Source of the DNA: DATARR01 sp044868005
GTDB lineage: Bacteria > Acidobacteriota > Thermoanaerobaculia > Multivoradales > UBA5704
DNA length: 64,000 nt
Assembly (NCBI GenBank): GCA_044868005.1
Contig: JBIOVX010000277.1
Span: forward strand, 1 to 64,000
Reading direction: 5' to 3'
The position numbers were made by a program, and so were the translations under genes. The notes beneath the pieces are model-generated. The model was not told the origin of the DNA. It did no database searches and saw nothing but the letters and a program-made list of their open reading frames with translations. Below, piece after piece: positions 25,304 to 34,729 of the stretch. Each line of letters begins with the position of its first letter. The first letter of the stretch is position 1.

Positions 25304-27712
25304 GTGAGGAGTCGGCTGGATCGCTACATCGTGACGGAGATCCTGGGCCCGTTGGCGCTGGGTTTCCTAGTCTACACGTTCATCCTGCTGATCCGCTTCC
25401 TCTTCCAGTCGGCGGAGATGATCATCCGCCGCGGCCTGCCGGCGTCGATCGTCGGCAAGCTGCTGCTGCTGACCCTGCCGAACATCGTCGTCCTGACGCT
25501 GCCGATGTCGCTGCTCTTCGGCACGCTGATCGCCGTCGGGCGCCTGTCGTCGGACAGCGAGCTGATCGCCATGCGCGCCTGCGGCGTCAGCCTGCTGACG
25601 CTCTACCGGCCGATCCTCCTGCTCTCGGGCGCGCTGACGGTCCTCAACACCCTGCTCATGGTCTACGTCCTCCCCTGGGGCAACAACTCTCTGCAGCAGT
25701 TGCGGCTCGAGGTCCTGACGCAGACCATCTCGCAGCAGGTCGAGCCGCGGGTCTTCTACGAGGAGTGGGAGGGCAAGGTCGTCTACGTCTTCGAGGTCCC
25801 CCCCGGCAGCAAGCGATGGAAGGGGGTCTTCCTCGCCGAGGCGGTGCCGGCGAGCGAGAACAACCAGATCACCATCGCCGATTGGGGCGAGGTCCTCGTC
25901 GACCGGGCCGGCGAGCGGGTGGTCCTACGCCTGTACAACGCCATCCGCCACAAGGTGGACCTCAACGCCCCGGACCGCTACGAGATCAGCCGGCACAAGC
26001 GCCTCGACCTCGTGCTGGAGGATCAGTTCACCAGCCTACAGAAGGCGAAGATGTCCGTCTCCAAGGGCATCCGCGAGCTGACGCTCGGCGAGCTCCGCGA
26101 CCTGCTGGAGGACCCGACGGCGACCTCCGAGCAGCGGAACCTGGCGCGGGTGGAGATCCACAAGAAGTTCTCCATCCCGGTGGCCTGCCTCGTCTTCGGC
26201 CTCTTCGCCCTGCCGCTCGGCATCAACAACCGCCGGGGCGGCAAGGCTTCGGGATTCGCGCTGTCGATCGGCGTCCTCATCCTCTACTACGTCCTGCTCA
26301 ACAACGGTGAGGAGGCCGCGCGCTACGGCCGCATTCCGGCCTGGCTGGCCATGTGGTCTCCCAACATCCTGCTGGCGGCCGCCGGCGTCTTTCTCCTCCT
26401 GCGCCGCAACCGCGACAAGAGCCTGCTGCTCTCCCGCATCGATCGCTGGGTGCGCGAGGACGTCTGGGGCGGGCTGCTGTTCCTCAAGAATCTCCGCCGG
26501 GCGCGGCGGATCGAGCAGGGGCAGGAGCGGCAGCGGCGCGCCGCCGCCCGGTCGTCGCGCAAGCCCAGGCCCGTCACTCGCGTGCTGCTCCTCCCCCGCC
26601 CGCTCCTCCCCTTCCCGCGGCTCGCCTTTCCCAACATCCTCGACCGCTACGTCGTGCGGCTGTTCGCCTCGGTGTTCCTGCTGGTCGTGCTCTCCGGGGT
26701 CTCCCTGTTCATCATCTTCGACCTCTCCGAGAACATCGACGAGATCCTGAAGAACAAGGTGGGCACCGGGCTGGTGCTCAACTACTACAAGTACTCGTCG
26801 CTGCAGATGTTCTACGAGATCGCGCCGATCGTCGTGCTGGTGACGACGCTGATGACCTTCAGCCTGCTGGCGCGCACCAACGAGATCACCGCCTGCAAGG
26901 CTCTCGGCATGAGCCTGTACCGGCTCTCCCTGCCGGCCATGGCCGTGGCCCTGCTGGTGACGTTCTTCTGCGGCTACCTGGAGTCCTCGGTGCTGCCGGC
27001 GTCCAACGAGAAGGTGGCGAAGCTCAAGGACCGCATCCATGGCCGGGAGACGCCGCGCACCTACCGGCGGGCGGACCGCCAATGGCTCTTCGGGCAGGGG
27101 CGCTACATCTACAACTACATCCACTACGACCCGCAGCAGCCGAGCCTGCAGCGCCTGCAGGTGTTCGACTTCGATGACCGGCACCGGCTCACCCGCCGGC
27201 TCTACACCGAGAGCGCGCGCTACATCGGCGAGGCCTGGGTGTTCACCAACGGCTGGGCGCGCGCCTTCGACGGCGTGGACGTCACCGACTACACGCGCTT
27301 CACCGAGCCGAAGATCGTGCGCTATCCGGAGACGCCGAACTACTTCGACTCGGAAATCCGGCCGCCGGAGCAGATGCGCTACGGCGAGCTGAAGGACTAC
27401 ATCCGCGAGCTCCGGGAGAGCGGCCAGGCGGTGCCCGAGCTGCAGGTCGAGCTGCAGAACAAGATCGCCTTGCCGGTGGCCTCCCTGATCATGGCGCTCG
27501 TGGCGCTGCCGTTCGCCTTCCGCCTGGGCCGCCAGGGAGCCTTGTACGGCATCGGCATCTCGATCGTCCTCGGCATCGCCTTCATGGCCTTCTTCGCCTT
27601 CTTCGGCAAGCTCGGCGAGGCGGGAGCGCTGCCGCCGGCCGCGGCGGTGTGGAGCCCGGGCGCCGTCTTCGCCCTCCTCTCGGCCTACCTCTTTCTCGGC
27701 GTCAAGACGTGA
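25304..27712 (+). CDS. LptF-LptG fused LPS export permease
   Basis: An 802-aa protein made of two permeases in tandem. The first half (about 1-375) has LDRYIVTEILGPLALGF, three-plus-three membrane helices and a periplasmic jellyroll. After a basic linker (about 380-440) a second copy starts at FPNILDRYVVRLFASVFLL, with its own helices, jellyroll and C-terminal helices. In most bacteria LptF and LptG are separate; here both halves of the LptB2FG extractor come from one gene. ATG 25295 also fits the frame but would lie inside the -10, so GTG 25304 is preferred. It ends 4 bp from the convergent ndh gene. Confidence 0.85.
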   Translation: MRSRLDRYIVTEILGPLALGFLVYTFILLIRFLFQSAEMIIRRGLPASIVGKLLLLTLPNIVVLTLPMSLLFGTLIAVGRLSSDSELIAMRACGVSLLTLYRPILLLSGALTVLNTLLMVYVLPWGNNSLQQLRLEVLTQTISQQVEPRVFYEEWEGKVVYVFEVPPGSKRWKGVFLAEAVPASENNQITIADWGEVLVDRAGERVVLRLYNAIRHKVDLNAPDRYEISRHKRLDLVLEDQFTSLQKAKMSVSKGIRELTLGELRDLLEDPTATSEQRNLARVEIHKKFSIPVACLVFGLFALPLGINNRRGGKASGFALSIGVLILYYVLLNNGEEAARYGRIPAWLAMWSPNILLAAAGVFLLLRRNRDKSLLLSRIDRWVREDVWGGLLFLKNLRRARRIEQGQERQRRAAARSSRKPRPVTRVLLLPRPLLPFPRLAFPNILDRYVVRLFASVFLLVVLSGVSLFIIFDLSENIDEILKNKVGTGLVLNYYKYSSLQMFYEIAPIVVLVTTLMTFSLLARTNEITACKALGMSLYRLSLPAMAVALLVTFFCGYLESSVLPASNEKVAKLKDRIHGRETPRTYRRADRQWLFGQGRYIYNYIHYDPQQPSLQRLQVFDFDDRHRLTRRLYTESARYIGEAWVFTNGWARAFDGVDVTDYTRFTEPKIVRYPETPNYFDSEIRPPEQMRYGELKDYIRELRESGQAVPELQVELQNKIALPVASLIMALVALPFAFRLGRQGALYGIGISIVLGIAFMAFFAFFGKLGEAGALPPAAAVWSPGAVFALLSAYLFLGVKT

Positions 27713-27716
27713 AGCG

Positions 27717-28961
27717 TCAGAAGCGGCTGAGGTCGCGGCCGAAGAGCCGCGCCTTGATCCAGTCGAAGAGGACCTTGGCCTTGTTGGCGAGGCTGACCAG
27801 CTTCGTCAGATAGACGGAGCGCCAGAAGAGCCAGGCGAGCCGGCCGCTCCATTTCACCTGCGGCAGGTCCGCCAGCGCCTCTCCCCCGCCGATGTAGGCG
27901 AGCATGCCCGCAGCCTTGAAGCGGAAGGGCTCGACCGCTTTGCCCTGGCGCAGCCTGTCGAGGACATGGGCGAGGTACTTGCCTTGCTGCTGGGCGACCT
28001 GGGCCGTCGCCGGCAGGGGCGGCTCCCCCGCCGCCGCGCAGTCGCCGAGGGCGTAGACCTCCGGATGAGCCGTCAACCGGAGACAGGAGTCCACGAGCAG
28101 CCGGCCGCGCGGGCTCAGGGGCTCGCCGAGAGACCGGACGAACGGCGCCGGCGCGTTTCCCCCCGCCCACACGACCATGCCGCACGGCAGAACCTCGCCC
28201 CCCTGGAGAATCACCCTCTCCTTCTCCACCGCCTGCACCTTCGCGGACGTGCGCACCTCGATGCCTTCGCGTCCGAAGTGCTCCAGAGTGTAGCCGGCGA
28301 GCGCTTCGTCGAAGCTGGTGAGGAGGCGGCCGAGCGCCTCCACCAGCACCACGCGGGCGTGGGGGGCGAGCTCCGGGTAGCTCTCGGAGAGCTCCTCCCG
28401 GATCAGATCGTGGATCTCGGCGGCCGCCTCGACGCCCGTGGGGCCGCCACCGCAGACGACGAAGGTCAGCCGCTGCCGGATCTGCTCCTCGCCGAGCCCC
28501 GGGATCTCGGCGCGGGCGAACTGCTCGAGGATGCCGCGCCGCACCGCCCGCGCGTCCTCGACGCTCGCCAGCTTGACGGCGTGCAATGCCACGCCCGGGA
28601 TGCCGTAGTCGGCGATCACCGCCCCCACGGCGATGACCAGGAAGTCGTACGGCACGCTGAACCCCTCCCCGCTCACCGCTCCCCGGCAGGAGACGAGGCG
28701 CTGTCCCCAATCCACCGTCTCGGCGAAGCCCTCCACCACCTTGACGCCGCGCAGCCGCCGCCGCGCCGGCTCGAGAATGCTGCGGAACTCGACCGTGCCG
28801 GTGGCGGCGGAAGGCAGCAACGGCGTGAACAGGAAGTAGTTGCGCGGGCTGATCAGCGTGGCGTCCCACCTCTCCCTGCGCAGCTCGTGCAGCAGCGAGT
28901 AGCCGCCGAAGCCGCAGCCGAGGACGACGAGACGGGGTGAACCCGAGGTTGCCGCAGTCAT
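27717..28961 (-). CDS. ndh: Type II NADH dehydrogenase-like FAD oxidoreductase
   Basis: A 414-aa flavoprotein. The N-terminal FAD-binding GCGFGGYSLL, the second dinucleotide motif VVCGGGPTGVEAAAE for NADH, and YALGDCAA before the C-terminus match NDH-2. The amphipathic C-terminal region (WLFWRSVYLTKLVSL) would hold it on the membrane. It would pass electrons from NADH to quinone without pumping protons. It follows the large histidine kinase gene with a 4-bp gap and may be cotranscribed with hutU and that kinase. Confidence 0.85.
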   Translation of the reverse strand: MTAATSGSPRLVVLGCGFGGYSLLHELRRERWDATLISPRNYFLFTPLLPSAATGTVEFRSILEPARRRLRGVKVVEGFAETVDWGQRLVSCRGAVSGEGFSVPYDFLVIAVGAVIADYGIPGVALHAVKLASVEDARAVRRGILEQFARAEIPGLGEEQIRQRLTFVVCGGGPTGVEAAAEIHDLIREELSESYPELAPHARVVLVEALGRLLTSFDEALAGYTLEHFGREGIEVRTSAKVQAVEKERVILQGGEVLPCGMVVWAGGNAPAPFVRSLGEPLSPRGRLLVDSCLRLTAHPEVYALGDCAAAGEPPLPATAQVAQQQGKYLAHVLDRLRQGKAVEPFRFKAAGMLAYIGGGEALADLPQVKWSGRLAWLFWRSVYLTKLVSLANKAKVLFDWIKARLFGRDLSRF

Positions 28962-28965
28962 ATGT

Positions 28966-31900
28966 TCACACCGGCAGCGTCACCGTCACCTCCAACCCGC
29001 CTTCGCGCCGGTTGCGGGCCGTGATGCCGCCGCCGTGCTCCTCGGCGATGCGGCGCGCGATCGGCAGGCCCAGGCCGGTGCCGGAGTCGTGGGTCGAGAA
29101 GTAAGGGTCGAAGATGCGCGGCAGCAGATCCGGGGGAACGCCCGGCCCGGAGTCGCGGACGGCGATCCTGGTGAGGCCGTCCGTCTGCTCCACCCGCACC
29201 ACGACGCGGCCGCCGCCGGCGCTGGCGCGCAAGGCGTTCTCGATCAGGTTGCGCACGGCCCGCTGCAGCAGCCTGGCGTCGAAGCGCGTCAGGACGCTCG
29301 CGGAGGCCGCCTCGAACTCCACGGCGACGCCCGCCGGCGGCGCGGCGCGATAGCCCTCGACGAGCTCGGCCATGCTCGCCACCAGGTCCGCCGGCTTGGG
29401 ATCGATGCGCGGGATGGAGCTGTAGGCCGAGAACTCGGAGGCGATGGTGCGCAGCTCGTCCACCTGGGCGAGGATGTTGCTCGTGCAGCGCTCGAAGACG
29501 CGGCCGAAGTGGTCGGGATCGTGCTCGTAGACCTCCCGCATGTGCTCGGCCGAGAGGCGGATGGGCGTCAGGGGATTCTTGATCTCGTGCGCGATCATGC
29601 GCGCCATCTCCGCCCAGGCGAGCAGGCGCTGGCCGCGCAGGACCTCGGTGGCGTCCTCGACGACGAGCAGCGCCGAGGGCTCGCCGGACCCCGGCACGGG
29701 CACCCACACCAGGGCCCACTCGCGTTCCCCCTCTCCGTCCTTGCCGGCGAGCCGTACCGTGGCGCGGGCCATCTCGGCGCCGGCCGAGCGGAGGAATTCG
29801 CCGACGGGCGCGAGGAGCGCGGAGCGGGCGACGGTCTCCTCCAGGCTCTCCCCGACCCTGCTGCCGAGCAGCTCCGCCGCCACCCGGTTGTGCATCAGCA
29901 CGCGCCGCTCGCGGTCGAGGGAGACGACGCCCGAGGTGATGTTCTCCACCATGCGCTCGACGACCTGCTTCTCGCGCACCAGCCGTTCGCGGGCGTCGGC
30001 GATGCGGCGCGCCATCTCGTCGACCGCCTCCACCAGCGAGGCGAGCTCCAGCTCGGTGGGAGCGAGGTCGAGGGAAGGAGCGCCGGCGGCGATTCGCCGG
30101 GTGCCCTCGACGAGCTGCATCAGCGGGCGGGTGAAGTTGCTGGCCAGGCGGCGGCCCACCGCCACCAGCAGGGCGAAGAGCGCCGCCGTCACCAGCAGGC
30201 CCTGGCGGCGGAGCTGGCCGAGCTGGCGGGCTCCCTCCTCCTGCTGGGCGAGCAGCGGCACCGAGAGGAACAACCGCTCGTTGCCCGGAGAGCCGCCGGG
30301 CACCCGCAGGGGCGCGTACATCTCGAGATAGGTCGTCTCGCCGACGCGGTTCAAGCGCGAGGAGAGGCCGTAGCCGAGAAGGGCCAGACGGCGGTAGGTC
30401 TCGCCCGGAATGCGCTTCGGCAGCAGGCCCGCGGTGAACAGCTCGTGGCGGCTGGAAGCGTGGATGGCGCTCCCCCAGTACAGGTTCACCTCGTGGCGGA
30501 CGATGCCGGAGAGATCGATCAGCAGCCGGTCGCCGAAGACAGTGTCGACGCCGAAACCGGGCGGCAGCGTCAACAGCCGTTCGCCCAACACCTGCTGGGC
30601 GGAACTCAGCGCCGCCTCGCCCGCGGCCTGCTGATCGCGGTGCAGCCGCTCCTGGATCGAGCGCACGAGCACCAGGTAGAGGAGCAGCAGCGGCACCAGG
30701 AGGAGGACCGTGTAGACGATCATCAGACGCTTGGAGTACGACCGCACGGTGCGCCGAAGCAGGTCGCGGAAGGCGGCGCGGGGAAGCGCCAGCAGCAGGA
30801 TGGGCGGCGCGGCGATGAGGAGCAGGATCACCACTCCCACGCTCCAGTTGCCGGTGCGCTCGAGAGCGTCGAGGGGACGCAGGAAGGGCAGGTACACCAC
30901 CTCCCAGCCCTGCGACGAGAGCCGGGCCCAGGCGCGGGCCGGGCCGGCGGGAGTCTCCACCAGGGCCTGCGTGAGACGGCCGGGCGCCCGCCGCAGGCGG
31001 GCCGGCAGGGGCGGCTCCTCTTCCCACGGCGAGAGGGAGGACCGGCCGTCCGGCGTGTAGAGCGCATAGAGGGCCGGCTGGGCGATCTCCTCCACGGGGC
31101 CGGCCACGGGTCCGCCCCGCAGCAGGCCGACGTCAACCTCGGAGAGGCGCCGCCAGCCATGGATCTCGAAACCCGGACGCGGCACGAGCCAGTAGCGCAC
31201 CCGGGCCCACGGCCGGCCGGCGATCCGCAGGGGAACGACGCCGGAGATCAGCAGGTCTTCCCACAGCGGCAGCCGCAGGTCTTCCCAGCGGCCGGGATCC
31301 GGATCGACCAGCCCCTGGTCGGTCAACGGCATGCCGAAGGAGAAAGACGAGGCCGCCGGGGAGCCCGCCGTCTGCACCACCAGGGCGGAGAGCGAGTGGT
31401 GCCGCGCCAGCGGCGAGTCTTTCCACAGCGCGTAGGCGAGGTCCTGCCGCTCGAGGCCCGCCGGCACGCGGGGGATCACCCGCGCGAGATCGAGCGTCTC
31501 GAAATAGCCGCTGATCTCGCGTGACACGGAGGCGATCTGGTCCCGCGTCGGCGGCGACAGCCGGGCCAGCAGCTCGCCGCCCGCGTATTCCCGCAGCCGC
31601 AGACGGTAGGCGGTTTCCCAACTGCCGGCGGCGGCGAAGGCGGACATCAGAATCAGCCCGGCCAGCCCCGCGGCCTCGCGCAGCCGCCGCGGCTCGGCGT
31701 AAAGGGCGGCCGCCGCGCCGCCGGTCAAGAGGAGCGGCACGGCCAGGAAGGGTTGATCGCACAGCGCGGCTCCCCCGAGCAGCAGGGCGGCGGCGGTCCA
31801 GGCGGTGAGATCGCGCGGCGTCGAAGGCTCGCTGCGGGGACGGGCGAGACAGAAGAGGCCGAAAGCCGCGGCGGTGAAGCCGAGCCGGAGAGCGAAGATC

Positions 31901-33030
31901 TCGGCGGAGGCGAAGATGCCGCCGGCGAGATCGAGCGGACCCCAGAAGCGTTGGAGACCCCACGCGGCGAGGACGAGCAGCAGGAGGGCGCCGGCCCCTT
32001 TGAGCCACGCCGGAACGCGAGCCCCGAGGCCCGCGCGGCTCCACCCTCCGGCCGCCGCGACGGCCAATCCGGCGAGCAGCACGCCGAAGGCCCGCGCCGG
32101 CACCGCGGCCGCCGCTCCCAGGGCGATGAGGCCGGCGAGCGCCAGGGGAGCGACGAGGCGCACCGGATGAGGCTCCGCCGACGCTCCGCCTCCGCCCAGC
32201 GCCAGGGTCAGGAAGCGCAGGATGGCGACCGACAACAGGGCGAGGCCGATGCATGCCCAGGCCAGGCGGTCCGCCGGCCAGCGCGCCGGACGCGCCGCGG
32301 CCGGCGCCCTTTCGACTACCAGCACAGGGGCTCCCGGCAGGGTCACGAGGTCGGCTCCCCCGACGGCCTCCGCCGGACTGCCGGCGAGGGTCCAGCGCGC
32401 CGGACCCGCGTCGCCGAACGGCAGGGCATCCGTGGCGAAGCTCGCCCCGGCCACCACCCGCCAGGGCCGCCCCGCCTGGTCGAGGGGGTGAATAGCGAGG
32501 AGCGTCACTGCGCTGAAGCTCGCGCGGTAGGCAAGGCCCGAGCGCGGGATCTCCGCCGGCAGCTCGTGGAGCAGCCCCTCCCCCGCCCAGGCGACCGGCA
32601 CGCCGTCGGGATCGAGCAGCAGAAGGGCGCGCCGGCCCTTCTCCGCGTCTCCCGTCTCGATGCGCGCCAACTGGCCGAACGCCGCCAGCCGGGCGGACGG
32701 CGTGTCCGCCGGTTTGCCCAACGCCGCCGCCGCCGCCGCGGCCTCCCCCCGCAGATCGTCGCACAAGCTGGCGTACGCCTGCCGGGCCTGCCCCTTCCAC
32801 TCGGCTCGCGAGGCGCGCTCGCGGAGGCCGAGAGCCCAGGCGGACACCAGGACGGCGACGGCCAGCGCCAGGACCGGCCCGGCGATGCGACGCTCGCGCG
32901 CCGGCCGCACGGCCAGCCAGAGGAGCGAGAGGGCGAGGACGACCGCGGCGGCGCCGCCGGCCGGCAGCAGAGGGGCTGCGACGAGCGCCGCGGCGAGGAC
33001 GGCTTCGAGCAGCCCCGGCGAGCGTTTCAC
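28966..33030 (-). CDS. Very large NtrY-like sensor histidine kinase
   Basis: A 1354-aa membrane kinase. The C-terminal part is NtrY-like: membrane helix, HAMP, a PAS-like domain (VENITSGVVSLDRERRVLMHN), HisKA with phospho-His about 1148 in AHEIKNPLTPIRLS, N-box NLIENAL and ATP-lid DSGTGLGLPIA. The N-terminal 750 residues are unusual: two helices, an extracytoplasmic domain (about 75-265), a cluster of hydrophobic segments (about 265-480), then a second extracytoplasmic region (about 490-740). NtrY itself is near 750 aa. GTG 33030 overlaps the hutU stop by 4 bp, so kinase and histidine degradation are coupled. The nearest plausible partner is the NtrX-like regulator at 45605-46990. Confidence 0.85.
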   Translation of the reverse strand: MKRSPGLLEAVLAAALVAAPLLPAGGAAAVVLALSLLWLAVRPARERRIAGPVLALAVAVLVSAWALGLRERASRAEWKGQARQAYASLCDDLRGEAAAAAAALGKPADTPSARLAAFGQLARIETGDAEKGRRALLLLDPDGVPVAWAGEGLLHELPAEIPRSGLAYRASFSAVTLLAIHPLDQAGRPWRVVAGASFATDALPFGDAGPARWTLAGSPAEAVGGADLVTLPGAPVLVVERAPAAARPARWPADRLAWACIGLALLSVAILRFLTLALGGGGASAEPHPVRLVAPLALAGLIALGAAAAVPARAFGVLLAGLAVAAAGGWSRAGLGARVPAWLKGAGALLLLVLAAWGLQRFWGPLDLAGGIFASAEIFALRLGFTAAAFGLFCLARPRSEPSTPRDLTAWTAAALLLGGAALCDQPFLAVPLLLTGGAAAALYAEPRRLREAAGLAGLILMSAFAAAGSWETAYRLRLREYAGGELLARLSPPTRDQIASVSREISGYFETLDLARVIPRVPAGLERQDLAYALWKDSPLARHHSLSALVVQTAGSPAASSFSFGMPLTDQGLVDPDPGRWEDLRLPLWEDLLISGVVPLRIAGRPWARVRYWLVPRPGFEIHGWRRLSEVDVGLLRGGPVAGPVEEIAQPALYALYTPDGRSSLSPWEEEPPLPARLRRAPGRLTQALVETPAGPARAWARLSSQGWEVVYLPFLRPLDALERTGNWSVGVVILLLIAAPPILLLALPRAAFRDLLRRTVRSYSKRLMIVYTVLLLVPLLLLYLVLVRSIQERLHRDQQAAGEAALSSAQQVLGERLLTLPPGFGVDTVFGDRLLIDLSGIVRHEVNLYWGSAIHASSRHELFTAGLLPKRIPGETYRRLALLGYGLSSRLNRVGETTYLEMYAPLRVPGGSPGNERLFLSVPLLAQQEEGARQLGQLRRQGLLVTAALFALLVAVGRRLASNFTRPLMQLVEGTRRIAAGAPSLDLAPTELELASLVEAVDEMARRIADARERLVREKQVVERMVENITSGVVSLDRERRVLMHNRVAAELLGSRVGESLEETVARSALLAPVGEFLRSAGAEMARATVRLAGKDGEGEREWALVWVPVPGSGEPSALLVVEDATEVLRGQRLLAWAEMARMIAHEIKNPLTPIRLSAEHMREVYEHDPDHFGRVFERCTSNILAQVDELRTIASEFSAYSSIPRIDPKPADLVASMAELVEGYRAAPPAGVAVEFEAASASVLTRFDARLLQRAVRNLIENALRASAGGGRVVVRVEQTDGLTRIAVRDSGPGVPPDLLPRIFDPYFSTHDSGTGLGLPIARRIAEEHGGGITARNRREGGLEVTVTLPV

Positions 33031-34712
33031 CGCGGCAGCATCGGCAGGTCCACTCCGCGCTCCCGGGCGCAGGCGATGGCCTCGGGGTAGCCGGCGTCGG
33101 CGTGGCGCGCCACCCCCATGCCGGGATCCCCGGTGAGGACCCGCTCCAGCCTCCGGGCCGCCTCCTCGGTGCCGTCGGCCACGATCACCATGCCGGCGTG
33201 GAGGGAGTAGCCGATACCCACGCCGCCGCCGTGGTGGACGGAGACCCAGGTGGCGCCGTTGACGGCGTTGAGGAGGGCATTGAGGATGGGCCAGTCGGCG
33301 ATGGCGTCCGAGCCGTCGCGCATGCCTTCCGTCTCGCGGTTGGGCGAGGCCACGGAGCCGCAATCGAGATGGTCGCGGCCGATGACGATCGGCGCCTTCA
33401 CCCGGCCCGCGGCCACCAGCTCGTTGAACACCCGGCCGGCCTTCGCCCGCTCGCCGTAGCCGAGCCAGCAGATGCGCGCCGGCAAGCCCTGGAAGGCCAC
33501 CCGCTCGCCGGCCATGCGGATCCACCGCGCCAGCGCCGCATCCTCGGGAAACGTTTCGAGGATCGCCTCATCCGTCGCCGCGAGGTCCGCCGCATCGCCC
33601 GAGAGCACGGCCCAGCGGAAGGGCCCCTTGCCCTCGCAGAACAACGGCCGGATGAACAGCGGCACGAAGCCGCCGATGTCGAAGGCGCGCTCCTCCCCCG
33701 CCGCCAGGGCCTGCCCGCGCAGATTGTTGCCGTAGTCGAAAGTGACGGCGCCGCGCTGCTGCAGGGCGAGCATGGCGCGCACGTGGGCCGCCATCGAAGC
33801 CATGGAGCGCGCCACGTACTCCCGCGGCTCCTCCCGGCGCAGGCGAAGGGCTTCCGCGAACGAAATCCCGTGCGGCACGTAGCCCTCGAGCGCGTCGTGG
33901 GCGGAGGTCTGATCCGTCAGCACGTCCGGCACCAGGCCGTTGGCGACGAGGTGCTCCAGGAGGTCCACGGCGTTGGCCTCGACGGCGATCGAGACCGCCT
34001 GCCGCCGGTCGCGGGCCGCGAGCGCCTGCTCGACGGCGGCCGGCAGGTCCGCGGCCACCGTGTCGAGATAGCGGGTGGCGAGACGCCGCTCGATGCGCGT
34101 CCGGTCCACCTCGGCCACCAGGCAGACCCCCTCGTTCATGGTGACGGCGAGGGGCTGGGCGCCGCCCATGCCGCCGAGGCCGGCGGTGACGGCGAGCCGG
34201 CCGGCGAGCGAGCGGCCGAAACGCTGGCGGGCGCACTCGGCGAGCGTCTCGTAGGTTCCTTGCAGGATGCCCTGGGTGCCGATGTAGATCCACGAGCCGG
34301 CCGTCATCTGGCCGTACATGGTGAGGCCGAGCCCCTCCAGCCGGCGAAACTCGTCCGCCGTGGCCCAGTGAGGCACCAGCAACGAGTTGGCGATCAGCAC
34401 CCGCGGAGCCTCCGCGTTGGTGCGGAACACCGCCACCGGCTTGCCGGACTGGACGAGGAGCGTCTCTTCGTTCCCCAGCCGCCGGAGGGTCGCGACGATC
34501 GCCTCGAAGCACTCCCAGTTCCGTGCCGCCTTGCCCGAGCCGCCGTAGACCACCAGTTCCTCCGGCCGCTCGGCAACCTCTGGATCGAGATTGTTCATCA
34601 ACATGCGCAGGGCGGCCTCCTGCTGCCAGCCGCGGCAGGAGATCTCCGCGCCGCGCGGCGCGCGCACGGTGCGGGGTCGAACGGCGTCGAGGGTCGAGGT
34701 CGTCGTGGCCAT
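33027..34712 (-). CDS. hutU: Urocanate hydratase
   Basis: A 561-aa urocanase. The NAD-binding GLGGMGGAQPLAV, NYGNNLRGQAL-like segment (DYGNNLRGQA), the cysteine of RICWLGYGERAK, and the C-terminal HHGGGVGIGYSLHAGM all match. It converts urocanate to imidazolone propionate in histidine breakdown. No hutH, hutI or hutG is visible nearby. The start is leaderless: TAGAAT lies 6 bp upstream. Confidence 0.96.
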   Translation of the reverse strand: MATTTSTLDAVRPRTVRAPRGAEISCRGWQQEAALRMLMNNLDPEVAERPEELVVYGGSGKAARNWECFEAIVATLRRLGNEETLLVQSGKPVAVFRTNAEAPRVLIANSLLVPHWATADEFRRLEGLGLTMYGQMTAGSWIYIGTQGILQGTYETLAECARQRFGRSLAGRLAVTAGLGGMGGAQPLAVTMNEGVCLVAEVDRTRIERRLATRYLDTVAADLPAAVEQALAARDRRQAVSIAVEANAVDLLEHLVANGLVPDVLTDQTSAHDALEGYVPHGISFAEALRLRREEPREYVARSMASMAAHVRAMLALQQRGAVTFDYGNNLRGQALAAGEERAFDIGGFVPLFIRPLFCEGKGPFRWAVLSGDAADLAATDEAILETFPEDAALARWIRMAGERVAFQGLPARICWLGYGERAKAGRVFNELVAAGRVKAPIVIGRDHLDCGSVASPNRETEGMRDGSDAIADWPILNALLNAVNGATWVSVHHGGGVGIGYSLHAGMVIVADGTEEAARRLERVLTGDPGMGVARHADAGYPEAIACARERGVDLPMLPR

Positions 34713-34717
34713 GGGGG

Positions 34718-34724
34718 TATTCTA
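34718..34724. promoter_or_regulatory. Overlapping divergent -10 elements (TATTCTA)
   Basis: On the plus strand TATTCT (34718-34723) points to a start at 34730. On the minus strand TAGAAT (34724-34719) points to 34712, the A of the hutU ATG. Five base pairs are shared by both hexamers. Confidence 0.5.
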
Positions 34725-34729
34725 CTCTC

